Assembly (NCBI GenBank): GCA_025128025.1
Contig: JAHLYR010000022.1
Location: 1 to 43,907 of the forward strand
Direction of reading: 5' to 3'
DNA: 43,907 nucleotides
Origin: Synechococcus sp. CS-1330
GTDB taxonomy: Bacteria > Cyanobacteriota > Cyanobacteriia > PCC-6307 > Cyanobiaceae
Each line of letters begins with the position of its first letter. Within the stretch, counting starts at the first letter, position 1. Made by a program: the position numbers and the translations under genes. Below, one piece after another: positions 27,721-35,432 of the stretch. The notes below the pieces were generated by a model that saw only the letters and a list, made by a program, of their open reading frames with translations, was not told the origin of the DNA and made no database searches.

Positions 27721-29032
27721 AATCACGCCGCCGGCTCGCGCCCCCCTCTTTTTCGTGCTCTAGCCCGTGCTGCTGCCACCAGCTTTGTGCCGCAGCCAGC
27801 ATTTCTGCGCGGGCTTCAGCATGGGCCTCAGGCCCTGCAGCCAGGCGCCCGAAGGCTCGCTCGAGCGTGAGGTGTGCGAGCAGCCGCCCCAGCAGGCGCC
27901 CCGGGGGAATCGCCAGCTCATGTTGCAGGCTGAGGCCATCTAGGGGCGGCGCTGGATGGAACAGGGGGTCGCTTGGCAGGCGCCAGCGCTCCAGTAGGCC
28001 TGCTGCCGACTGGGGTAGCAGCAGCAGCAGGGCGGGTAGATCGGCCTCCAATTCGCTGCACAGGGCCAGGCGTCCAGCCTCCGGCAGCCCATCCCAGCCA
28101 CCCACTGAGCCCAGCTCCTGGCGCCAGTGGCGCAGGGCCCGGCAGCGTTGTTGCAGGCGCCGGCTGCTGCGCAGGCCGGCCAGGGCTTCGGGGGGCAGCA
28201 GGGCGGTTAGGCGCGCCAGTGGCAGGGCCCAGGAGATTTCTTCGGCTTGCAGGCCCCGATCCTGGGCTTGATCCAAACCCAGGGCGCTTAGGGCGGTTGC
28301 ACTGTTTGCCGTCGCAGCGCCGGGGGTGGCATCGGCGCCCCAACTGCGTAATAGGCCGCATTCCAGGGCCAGGGCTAGGCCCGCTTCTCCGCAGGTAGCG
28401 CTGGCCAATTTCTCCAGCTCCGCCAGCACCCGTTCGCCGGCTACCTGGGCCAGCTGGCTGGCATGGGATTCGATCCAGCGGCGGCTGGTGGGCTCTAGTT
28501 CAAAGTTCAGGCAGCAGGCCAGGCGAATGCCTCGCAGCAGGCGCAGGGGGTCGGCGAGCAGGTTTGCTTCGCTCACCGCCACCAGCTGGCGGCTGCCTAG
28601 GTGGCTAAGGCCGCCGGTGGGGTCTACCAGGGCTGCGGCTGCGGCGCCGGCGGCGGGCAGGGGCAGGGCGATGGCGTTGATTGTGTAGTCCCGGCGCCCC
28701 AGGTCTGCTTCCAGGCTTTCGCCTTCCTGGCGGGCCAGGTCGAGGCTCCAGCCCCCCAGCACCAGTCGGGCGATGCTGCGCTCTGCATCCAGCGCCACGC
28801 AGGTGCCGCCATGGGCCCTGGCCAGCTGGCGGGCCAGGGCTAGGGCATCTCCAGGCACCACTACGTCCAGGTCTGGCTGGCGCTCGAGGCGCCCCAGCAG
28901 ACCATCGCGCACGGCGCCGCCCACCAGGGCCGTGCCAGGCGGCAGGGATTCTCTCGGCAGGGGCCAGGGTTCGGCCAGCAGGCGCTGCCACAGCTCTTCT
29001 GCCACCTCGCCAGCGGGGCGGTAAGCCGTCAC
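27719..29032 (-). CDS. cca: CCA tRNA nucleotidyltransferase / poly(A) polymerase family
   Basis: About 437 residues of the class II nucleotidyltransferase family that adds or repairs the tRNA 3' CCA. The active site is GTALVGGAVRDGLLGR with the catalytic pair DLDVVV, followed by RRDYTINAIALPL and the RNA-binding LLADPLRLLRGIRLA. The C-terminal half is helical and Leu/Ala-rich. Start chosen: GTG 29032, which has CAGGAG six bases upstream. ATGs at 29062 and 29068 would add 10-12 residues but lack a Shine-Dalgarno and would collide with the divergent ycf34 start. A-only or CC-only adding activity cannot be excluded. Confidence 0.9.
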   Translation of the reverse strand: MTAYRPAGEVAEELWQRLLAEPWPLPRESLPPGTALVGGAVRDGLLGRLERQPDLDVVVPGDALALARQLARAHGGTCVALDAERSIARLVLGGWSLDLARQEGESLEADLGRRDYTINAIALPLPAAGAAAAALVDPTGGLSHLGSRQLVAVSEANLLADPLRLLRGIRLACCLNFELEPTSRRWIESHASQLAQVAGERVLAELEKLASATCGEAGLALALECGLLRSWGADATPGAATANSATALSALGLDQAQDRGLQAEEISWALPLARLTALLPPEALAGLRSSRRLQQRCRALRHWRQELGSVGGWDGLPEAGRLALCSELEADLPALLLLLPQSAAGLLERWRLPSDPLFHPAPPLDGLSLQHELAIPPGRLLGRLLAHLTLERAFGRLAAGPEAHAEARAEMLAAAQSWWQQHGLEHEKEGGASRRRD

Positions 29033-29060
29033 AATGGGCTCCTGGCTCAGCCTGGGCAGC

Positions 29061-29312
29061 ATGTGCATCTGCGTGGATTGCCACTGGGTCGACCGCTGTC
29101 AGGCCTACCACGCGGTGGAGCGCCAGCACGGCGCACCCCATATCTGCCTGGAGCCCGATCTCAGCCCGAGAGAGCCACGCATTCACGTGCAGGTGCAGGA
29201 TCTCCCCGCAGGTGGGGTGGGAGTGGAGTGGGACGTGCGCGCCTGTGGCAGTTTTCAGCGGGATGCGGGCCGTTGGCAGCGTTTCTGCCCCGGCGCAGCC
29301 CTGCCGCGATGA
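29061..29312 (+). CDS. ycf34: Ycf34 family iron-sulfur protein
   Basis: An 83-residue protein of the Ycf34 family, found in cyanobacteria and red-algal plastids. The N-terminus MCICVDCHWVDRCQAYHAVE has four cysteines (C2, C4, C7, C13), the set associated with Fe-S binding in Synechocystis Ycf34, which affects iron-dependent expression of photosynthesis genes (recalled from the literature). The middle has HICLEPDLSPREPRIHVQV and the end GRWQRFCPGAALP. The start lies 28 bases from the divergent cca start. tsaB follows after ten bases with GAGG upstream of its ATG. Confidence 0.9.
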   Translation: MCICVDCHWVDRCQAYHAVERQHGAPHICLEPDLSPREPRIHVQVQDLPAGGVGVEWDVRACGSFQRDAGRWQRFCPGAALPR

Positions 29313-29322
29313 GGACAAGCTG

Positions 29323-29937
29323 ATGGCTGCTGTTTTGGCTTTGCATAGTTCCAGTGAGGTGCTCGGCGTAGGAGTCCGCTGGCTAGACGGATCAATCGCT
29401 CTGGCGGGCAGCACTGTGGTGCGCGCCTTTCCCCTCGGCCGCGAGCTCTCCAATCAGCTGTTCAGCTGCATTGAGCAGGTATTGCCCGCTGACCAGTGGC
29501 CCCAGCTCAGCCGCCTGGCGGTGGCCACTGGTCCAGGCGGATTCACCGGCACCCGGCTCACGGTGGTGCTGGCCCGCACGTTGGCCCAGCAGCTGCAGTT
29601 GCCCCTCGATGGGGTGGGCAGCTTTTTGCTGGTGGCCCGGCGGCTGGGGATTGGCGAGCCAACCTGGCTGGTGCAGGAGCTGCCGCGCCGCGGCGTGGTG
29701 GCTGGGCTTTATGCCCCTGCTGGCCCAGATCGCGCCATCATCGAGCTGCAGGCGCCCCGGCTGTTTGCCCCAGATACGCCCTTGCCGCCGGGTCCCCAGC
29801 TGTCCGCCGCGGCCCTGCTGCCCAACGACGTTGAGCAATTGCTGGAGCTAAGCGTGCAGGCTGCAGATCAGGGCCTGGCAGCTCCCTGGCAGCCCGTGTT
29901 GCCCTCCTACCCCACTTCGCCGGTGGCTGGGCTCTGA
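29323..29937 (+). CDS. tsaB: tRNA threonylcarbamoyladenosine protein TsaB
   Basis: A 204-residue ASKHA-fold protein that scaffolds TsaD in the synthesis of t6A37 on ANN-reading tRNAs. LALHSSSEVLGVGV is the N-terminal phosphate-loop-like strand, AVATGPGGFTGTRLTVVLAR the conserved TsaB motif near residues 64-84. ATG 29323 has GAGGACA before it. Its stop overlaps the start of the YdcF gene as TGATG. The middle is shorter and less conserved, normal for TsaB. Confidence 0.93.
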   Translation: MAAVLALHSSSEVLGVGVRWLDGSIALAGSTVVRAFPLGRELSNQLFSCIEQVLPADQWPQLSRLAVATGPGGFTGTRLTVVLARTLAQQLQLPLDGVGSFLLVARRLGIGEPTWLVQELPRRGVVAGLYAPAGPDRAIIELQAPRLFAPDTPLPPGPQLSAAALLPNDVEQLLELSVQAADQGLAAPWQPVLPSYPTSPVAGL

Positions 29938-30581
29938 TGGTGTCCAAACCCGATCCGCTGCAGCGCCCTCCCCTGCGCCGCGTTCAGGGGCGCTCCCGCA
30001 AGCGGCGCTCTCGCCGGCGTCGCACCAGCCCCTGGGGGGGGCTGGTGGCGCTGCTGCTGGCTGGTGGCCTGCTTTGGCTGTCGTGCGGCTGGTGGTGGCC
30101 GGCGCCCCCGCCTGCCCAGATGATCCTGGTGCTGGGCGGGGATGTGGCGCGGGAGCGGGCGGCGGCGGCTTTGGCGGCCCGCCGGGGGTTGCCGGTGGTG
30201 GTGAGTGGCGGCAGTAACCCCGAATATGCCCATTGGTTGTTTGAGCAACGCCAGGGCTTGCCTTCCCACCAGGTGCAGCTCGACTACCGAGCTCGCGACA
30301 CCCTTTCCAATTTCACCTCCCTGGTGGACGATCTGCGCCAAGCCCGCATCCGCCACGCCCTGCTAGTCACCAGCAGTGACCACATGGACCGGGCTCTGCT
30401 GGTGGGACGGATCGTGGCGGGCAGCCGCGGCATCCACCTCACTCCGGTACCGGTTTCCTGTGCTGATCGCTGTCAGCCGGAGGGGAGGCGCAAGGTGTGG
30501 GGCGACGGACTCCGGGCTGCCGTGTGGGTGCTGAGTGGCCGAGACCTCAAGGGCTGGGCGGGCCCAGCTGGTGGCCGTTGA
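29937..30581 (+). CDS. YdcF/DUF218 family membrane-anchored protein
   Basis: A 214-residue protein. Residues 12-31 are very basic (RSRKRRSRRRR), then one membrane helix at about 34-50, then a DUF218 domain: MILVLGGDVARERAA, PVVVSGGSNPEYAHW, ARDTLSNF, HALLVTSSDHMDRA. Relatives include ElyC/SanA/YdcF, thought to act at the envelope, in part on lipid carriers; the reaction here is unknown. The basic stretch before the helix predicts a cytoplasmic N-terminus. The start overlaps the tsaB stop, and the 3' end overlaps plsC by 35 bases in the opposite direction. Confidence 0.85.
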   Translation: MVSKPDPLQRPPLRRVQGRSRKRRSRRRRTSPWGGLVALLLAGGLLWLSCGWWWPAPPPAQMILVLGGDVARERAAAALAARRGLPVVVSGGSNPEYAHWLFEQRQGLPSHQVQLDYRARDTLSNFTSLVDDLRQARIRHALLVTSSDHMDRALLVGRIVAGSRGIHLTPVPVSCADRCQPEGRRKVWGDGLRAAVWVLSGRDLKGWAGPAGGR

Positions 30582-31236
30582 TCAAACCCTGGTCGAGCAG
30601 AGCATTGATCTGGGCCTGACAGGCGGCCGTGGTGACGTCGAGGTCGGCGCGGCGCCGCGAGGCCGGCGCTTGAATTGGCGTGCCAATGCGGATGTGAATG
30701 GGCAGCAGCCGTGCGCCCGCTTGCCCAGGCCCCAGGGCCCGGTGGCTGTTGATGATCGCGACCGGCAGCAGGGGCACGCCGGCTCGGGCCGCCAGCAGGG
30801 CGGCGCCAGCCTGGGGATCATTCACCCGGCCATTGCTCTGGCGGGTGCCGTCGATGAATACGCCGGTGGCCCATCCCTCGAGCAGGCGGTTGGTGGCGGT
30901 GCGGATGGCCTCGCGGTCGCTGGCACCACGGGAGACCGGGTAGGCGCCGCAGGCCCGGATGATGGCGCCGAGTATCGGCACCCTGAACAGCTCGGCCTTG
31001 GCCATGAAGGCCACTGGCCGGCCAAGGGCGTGGCCCAGTAGGGGGGGATCAAGGTGGGAGCCGTGGTTTGCCACCACCACCAAAGCCCCTTGCCTTGGCA
31101 CGTTGCCGTTGCCAGCGGTGCGGCCGCGAAACAACAACCGGTAAATCGGGAACACCAGCAGATAGCTGATCAGCCGGTAGGTGAGGCTGGGCCGCGGTGT
31201 GCGGATCAGGGCCGGCGGCTGGCTGGATTGGCTCAT
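30547..31236 (-). CDS. plsC: 1-acyl-sn-glycerol-3-phosphate acyltransferase (PlsC)
   Basis: A 229-residue membrane acyltransferase converting lysophosphatidic acid to phosphatidic acid. The catalytic block I is NHGSHLDPP (H-x4-D). Block III, normally near FPEGTRS, reads FIDGTRQSNGR here, with Asp replacing the usual Glu. Block IV is GVPLLPVAI. A hydrophobic helix covers about residues 20-36. ATG 31236 overlaps the fabD stop as ATGA, so translation is coupled to fabD. It ends the rpaB-plsX-fabH-fabD-plsC series. Confidence 0.92.
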   Translation of the reverse strand: MSQSSQPPALIRTPRPSLTYRLISYLLVFPIYRLLFRGRTAGNGNVPRQGALVVVANHGSHLDPPLLGHALGRPVAFMAKAELFRVPILGAIIRACGAYPVSRGASDREAIRTATNRLLEGWATGVFIDGTRQSNGRVNDPQAGAALLAARAGVPLLPVAIINSHRALGPGQAGARLLPIHIRIGTPIQAPASRRRADLDVTTAACQAQINALLDQGLINGHQLGPPSP

Positions 31237-32126
31237 AGCGCCAGGTCGGCGGCGCTGCTGATTTGGGCGGTTTGGATGCTCGGGCAGCTGCGTTTGATTA
31301 GGCCGCTGAGCACTGCTCCAGGCCCAATCTCCACGACGATATCGATGCCCAGAGCCCCAAACTGCGCCATGGTTTCGCGCCAGCGCACGCCGGTGGTCAT
31401 CTGATGCACCAGGCGGGCCTTGAGCGCGGCTGCGTTGGTTTCGGGGCTGGGATCGGTGTTGCTGAGCACGGGGATCGTCGCATCGGCGAAGGCCACCGAT
31501 TCCAGCTCGGTGGCAAAGGCGGTGGCGGCTGCCGCCATGAAGGGGGAGTGGAAGGCACCACTCACGGCCAAGGGAATCGCCCGTTTGCACTTCAAGCTGC
31601 TGCTGACGGCTGCCACCGCCTCGGGGCTTCCGGAGATCACCACCTGGGCGTCGCTGTTGTCGTTGGCAACTACCACCCCTTCGGTGGCTGCCACCAGTTC
31701 ATCCAGCTCGCTGCGCTCGAAGCCCATCACCGCCGTCATGGCGCCGCCGCCGGCAGCAGCCATCAAGGTGCTGCGGCTTTTCATCAGCTGCAGACCAGTG
31801 GCGAAGTCGAATACCCCCGCCACATGCAAGGCGACCAGTTCGCCCAGGCTGTGGCCAGCTACTAGTTGGGGCGCGCGGCCTTGGGCCTGCAGGGCTTCTG
31901 CCAGCAGGCTTTCAATCACAAACAGGGCCGGTTGGGTGTTGCGAGTGTCGTTGAGATCGTTTAGATCGCCGCCACCCCCCGTGCCCGAGCAGATCGCCAG
32001 CAGGTCCCGGCCCAATAGGGCTGAGGCTTGCTCGAAACGCTCCCGGGCTCCAGGCAGCTGCAGCACCGTCTCTGCCATGCCCACTTTTTGCGAGCCCTGG
32101 CCAGGAAACACCCAGGCAATGCCCAT
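31233..32126 (-). CDS. fabD: Malonyl-CoA:ACP transacylase
   Basis: A 297-residue cytoplasmic enzyme loading malonate onto acyl carrier protein for fatty acid synthesis. The active-site serine is S93 in VAGHSLGELVAL, the N-terminal WVFPGQGSQKVGM and NTQPALFVIESLL are standard, and the catalytic histidine is in SGAFHSPFM. CSGTGGGGDLNDLND near residues 46-60 is a Gly/Asp-rich loop slightly longer than usual. The gene lies 38 bases after fabH and overlaps plsC. Confidence 0.96.
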   Translation of the reverse strand: MGIAWVFPGQGSQKVGMAETVLQLPGARERFEQASALLGRDLLAICSGTGGGGDLNDLNDTRNTQPALFVIESLLAEALQAQGRAPQLVAGHSLGELVALHVAGVFDFATGLQLMKSRSTLMAAAGGGAMTAVMGFERSELDELVAATEGVVVANDNSDAQVVISGSPEAVAAVSSSLKCKRAIPLAVSGAFHSPFMAAAATAFATELESVAFADATIPVLSNTDPSPETNAAALKARLVHQMTTGVRWRETMAQFGALGIDIVVEIGPGAVLSGLIKRSCPSIQTAQISSAADLAL

Positions 32127-32164
32127 GCCTTCACCCTCTAACTGAGTCGGCAGGAGATTAGGTC

Positions 32165-33211
32165 TCAGTCGGTGGGGCCCTGCCAGCGCAGGAGCGCTGC
32201 ACCCCAGCTAAGGCCGGCGCCGAAGCCGCTGCTGGCCAGCAGATGGCCCGGCTGCACCCGGCCGTCCTTGACGGCTTCATCGAGCATCAATGGAATCGTG
32301 GCGGCCGAGGTGTTGCCATAGAGGGCCAGGTTGCTCAGCACCTGGCTGTGGTCGATGGCGAAGCGGTCGGCAACGGCGTCGAGGATGCGCTGGTTGGCCT
32401 GGTGCAGCAGCAGCCAGTCGAGTTGCTCGGGGGCGGTGCCGGTGGCCTCCAGCAACTCGCTGAGGATTGCCGGCACCTCTCGCACCGCAAATTTGTAGAC
32501 CTCTTGGCCGTTCATCTGGATCGGCGCAAAGCCGCCCTGCTGGGCCGTGAGCTCCCCGAGCAGGGGGGCGTGTTTATCGAGCTGGGCAAGGGTTAGGCAG
32601 CCGTTGCGGCTGCCGTCGGAGCGCATGCGGAAACCCAATAGGCCGTTGTCGCCCGCTCCGCAAGCCTCCACCGCCACGGCACCGGCACCATCGCCAAACA
32701 GCACGCAGGTGCTGCGGTCGTCCCAGTCGACCCAGCGACTGAGCTGGTCGGCGCCGATCACCAGGGCCCGCTTCATGGCGCCGCTGCCCAAATATTGGCT
32801 GGCGGTGATCAGGGCAAACAGAAAGCCGCTGCAGGCGGCGGTGAGATCGAAGGCCACAGCGCGTCTGGCGCCTAAGGCCCCCTGCACCCGTGGCGCCGTG
32901 CCGAATAGATCGTCGGGGCTTGAGGTGGCCAGCAGGATCAGGTCGACATCCTCTGGACTCCAGCCGGCATGGTCGAGGGCGGCCTGGGCGGCGCGGCTGG
33001 CCAGGCAGGTGAGGGATTCGCTGGGGCCGGCGATCCTGCGGGCGCCAATGCCAGTGCGGGTGCGGATCCACTCGTCATTGGTGTCAACCCTCTCGCTGAG
33101 TTGCTGATTGGTGATGCTGGCTGCTGGCACTGCGCTGCCACATCCAACTAAGGCCATGCCCAGCAGGCCCGTTGCTTTTAGCTCTGGTGTGTTGACTCCG
33201 CCGAGCGACAC
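32165..33211 (-). CDS. fabH: 3-oxoacyl-ACP synthase III
   Basis: About 348 residues. FabH starts fatty acid synthesis by joining acetyl-CoA and malonyl-ACP. The triad is present: Cys127 in TAACSGFLFAL, His in LLLHQANQRI and Asn in ALYGNTSAATI. RVDTNDEWIRTRTGIGARRI is the N-terminal signature. The GTG at 33211 was used; the ATG at 33157 would remove 18 residues and leave only four before the first conserved glycine. It follows plsX after about 25 bases, in the usual plsX-fabH-fabD order. Confidence 0.95.
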   Translation of the reverse strand: MSLGGVNTPELKATGLLGMALVGCGSAVPAASITNQQLSERVDTNDEWIRTRTGIGARRIAGPSESLTCLASRAAQAALDHAGWSPEDVDLILLATSSPDDLFGTAPRVQGALGARRAVAFDLTAACSGFLFALITASQYLGSGAMKRALVIGADQLSRWVDWDDRSTCVLFGDGAGAVAVEACGAGDNGLLGFRMRSDGSRNGCLTLAQLDKHAPLLGELTAQQGGFAPIQMNGQEVYKFAVREVPAILSELLEATGTAPEQLDWLLLHQANQRILDAVADRFAIDHSQVLSNLALYGNTSAATIPLMLDEAVKDGRVQPGHLLASSGFGAGLSWGAALLRWQGPTD

Positions 33212-33236
33212 CGGGAAAGGCCCACAGTTGGCTCAG

Positions 33237-34577
33237 TCAATCACAGGCGACTGGCGCTGCGGGGCTGCCCGTTTCGCTGAGGGCGTGGAGGTTGGCCATC
33301 ACCCCGTGGCTGGCGGCGGAGTGGGCCAGGCGCAGGGCGCTAAGCACCGAGAGGGCCTTGCTGCTGCCGTGGCCGATTACGCACACCCCATCTACGCCAA
33401 GCAGCAGGGCGCCGCCGTGTTCGGCATGGTCGAGGCGTTTTTTAATGCGGCGCAGGTTGTTGATCAGGAAGGCCGAGCCCACCTTGCCGCGGCGGCCCCT
33501 GGGAAGTTCCTCTTTGATCACATCCAGCAGCACGCTGCCCACGGATTCCAGGAACTTCAACAGCACGTTGCCGGTGAAGCCGTCGCACACCACCACGTCG
33601 AACTGGCCCGAGAGGATGTCACGCCCCTCGCAGTTGCCGGCGAAGGTGAAGCGCTGCTCTTCTGCCAGCAGGGGGTAGGTGCGCAGGCAGAGCTCGTTGC
33701 CCTTGCACTCCTCTTCGCCGATATTCACCAAGCCGATGCGGGGCTGGGCCACCTGCAACACATCGCGGCTGTAGATGTGGCCAAGCAGGGCCCACTGGTG
33801 CAGGTAGGCGGGCTTGCAATCCATGTTGGCGCCCACATCCAGAACCAGCACCTGCTGTTCGGTGTCTTTGGTGGGGAATAGGGCGCCGATGGCGGGGCGA
33901 TCGATGCTCTTGAGTCGGCCCAGCCGGAAGATCGCCGCAGCCATCACGGCGCCGGAGTTGCCAGCGGAGTAAACGGCCGTGGCCTCGCCCTGCTTCACCA
34001 GGTCCATGGCCTTGTTGATGCTGGCGTCGCGCTTCTTGCGGACCACCGTGGCCTCTTCGTTCATGCCTACCGAGGGGCCGCTGGCCACAAGCTCGATCAG
34101 GCCGCGGGCTACGGCTTCGTTGAGTTCGTCCTGGAGGCCCATGGCGGTCACGGCGGCCTGTAGCAGCGCCGTTTCGGCCACGAACCGCACCCTCAGGGGC
34201 AACAATTCCACGGCCCGCAGGCAGCCTTCCAGGATCGGACCAGGGGCGTGGTCTCCACCCATGCCATCCACCGCTACCCAGAGGCGGTCGGAGTCGTTGA
34301 TCGGTGTGTCTTCGCCCGGTCCGCCCAGGCCCCGTTGCAGGCGGCGGAGGGGGTCGAAAACCAGCGGCTGCAGCACAGTGTTAGCCATGTTGCCGGCCAC
34401 GCTGGTGGCGGTGCCAGCCACATTGCCAGCCGTATTAGCGGCGGAGCTGGCGGCAGAAGTGGCGCTATCCACCAGGCTGGTTACCGCCGCGTTGCGGCGA
34501 TACCAGATCACCAGCCGGCGGATGGCCCGGCTGGGCTTGGCGCGCTTGTCAGGTCCCTTCGGAGGCAACGGCGTCAA
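33237..34577 (-). CDS. plsX: Phosphate acyltransferase PlsX with N-terminal extension
   Basis: A 446-residue protein. PlsX turns acyl-ACP into acyl-phosphate, the first step toward phosphatidic acid. The core starts near residue 95 with WVAVDGMGGDHAPGPILEG and includes AVYSAGNSGAVMAAA, LDVGANMDCKP, VVCDGFTGNVLLKFLE and GGALLLGVDG. Ahead of it lie about 90 extra residues: a basic segment (SRAIRRLVIWYRRN) and an Ala/Ser/Thr/Asn-rich stretch of about 33 residues. The start is TTG (34577 or 34568); no ATG is available, and it overlaps the end of rpaB by 29 bases. Confidence 0.92.
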   Translation of the reverse strand: MTPLPPKGPDKRAKPSRAIRRLVIWYRRNAAVTSLVDSATSAASSAANTAGNVAGTATSVAGNMANTVLQPLVFDPLRRLQRGLGGPGEDTPINDSDRLWVAVDGMGGDHAPGPILEGCLRAVELLPLRVRFVAETALLQAAVTAMGLQDELNEAVARGLIELVASGPSVGMNEEATVVRKKRDASINKAMDLVKQGEATAVYSAGNSGAVMAAAIFRLGRLKSIDRPAIGALFPTKDTEQQVLVLDVGANMDCKPAYLHQWALLGHIYSRDVLQVAQPRIGLVNIGEEECKGNELCLRTYPLLAEEQRFTFAGNCEGRDILSGQFDVVVCDGFTGNVLLKFLESVGSVLLDVIKEELPRGRRGKVGSAFLINNLRRIKKRLDHAEHGGALLLGVDGVCVIGHGSSKALSVLSALRLAHSAASHGVMANLHALSETGSPAAPVACD

Positions 34578-35319
34578 CGATGCGTTGGAACAAATAACCG
34601 GTGCCGCGAGCTGTGAGGATCAACTCGGGGTTGGCCGGATCATCCTCCAGTTTGGAGCGCAGACGGGAAATGTGGACATCCACCACCCGGGTATCCACGT
34701 GACGCTCCGGGGTGTAGCCCCACACATCCTTGAGAATTTCACCCCGGCTGAAGGGTTCGCCGCTGCGGCTCACAAGCAGCTCCAGCAGGCTGAACTCCAT
34801 GCCGGTGAGGCGGATGCGCTCATCACCTCGATACACCTGACGCTTGTTGGTGTCGATGCGCAGTTCGCCCACCGTGATCACTCCGGAATTGGGAGAACCG
34901 GCGATGGACTCCTTCTCCACCCGGCGCAGCACGCAGCGGATGCGGGCTTCCAGCTCCTTGGGGCTGAAGGGTTTCACCACGTAGTCGTCGGCGCCGAGCT
35001 CGAGGCCGGTGATGCGATCTGCCACATCGCCTAGGGCGGTGAGCATGACGATCGGCACATCCGATTCCTTGCGCAGCTCCTGGCAGACGCCGTAGCCGTC
35101 AAGCTTCGGCATCATCACGTCGAGCACCACCAGATCTGGCTGAGTGGTCTTAAACAATTCCAGGGCCTCGATGCCGTCGCAGGCCGTGACCACCTGATAG
35201 CCGATCATCGATAGCCGGGTCTCCAGGATCCGCCGGATGCTGGCTTCGTCGTCAACGACCAGGATTATTTCCTTGCCGTGATTGTTCCCGAGGGTGGTGG
35301 TGGGGGCGGAGGCCGTCAT
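34549..35319 (-). CDS. rpaB: Response regulator RpaB
   Basis: A 256-residue OmpR-type regulator. The receiver has acidic D23-D24, phosphorylation site D67 (LVVLDVMMPKLDG) and K116 (VVKPFSPKE). The C-terminal winged helix includes LTGMEFSLLELLVSRSGEPF and ERHVDTRVVDVHISRLRSKL. It is the essential cyanobacterial RpaB, partner of Hik33/NblS, which binds HLR1 sites of high-light and photosystem I genes. ATG 35319 was used; a GTG sits directly before it. plsX begins inside its last codons, so rpaB heads the lipid-synthesis series. About 110 bases separate it from divergent radA. Confidence 0.96.
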   Translation of the reverse strand: MTASAPTTTLGNNHGKEIILVVDDEASIRRILETRLSMIGYQVVTACDGIEALELFKTTQPDLVVLDVMMPKLDGYGVCQELRKESDVPIVMLTALGDVADRITGLELGADDYVVKPFSPKELEARIRCVLRRVEKESIAGSPNSGVITVGELRIDTNKRQVYRGDERIRLTGMEFSLLELLVSRSGEPFSRGEILKDVWGYTPERHVDTRVVDVHISRLRSKLEDDPANPELILTARGTGYLFQRIVDAVASEGT

Positions 35320-35432
35320 CACTGCAGCCGGGCTGCTACATCAGATAGCCCCCACTGAAAAGGCGGGAGGGGGCGAAATTTCATTCAATGCCACCTTTCT
35401 TCATACAGCCCTCTCTCGTCAGCCCTTAGTTC

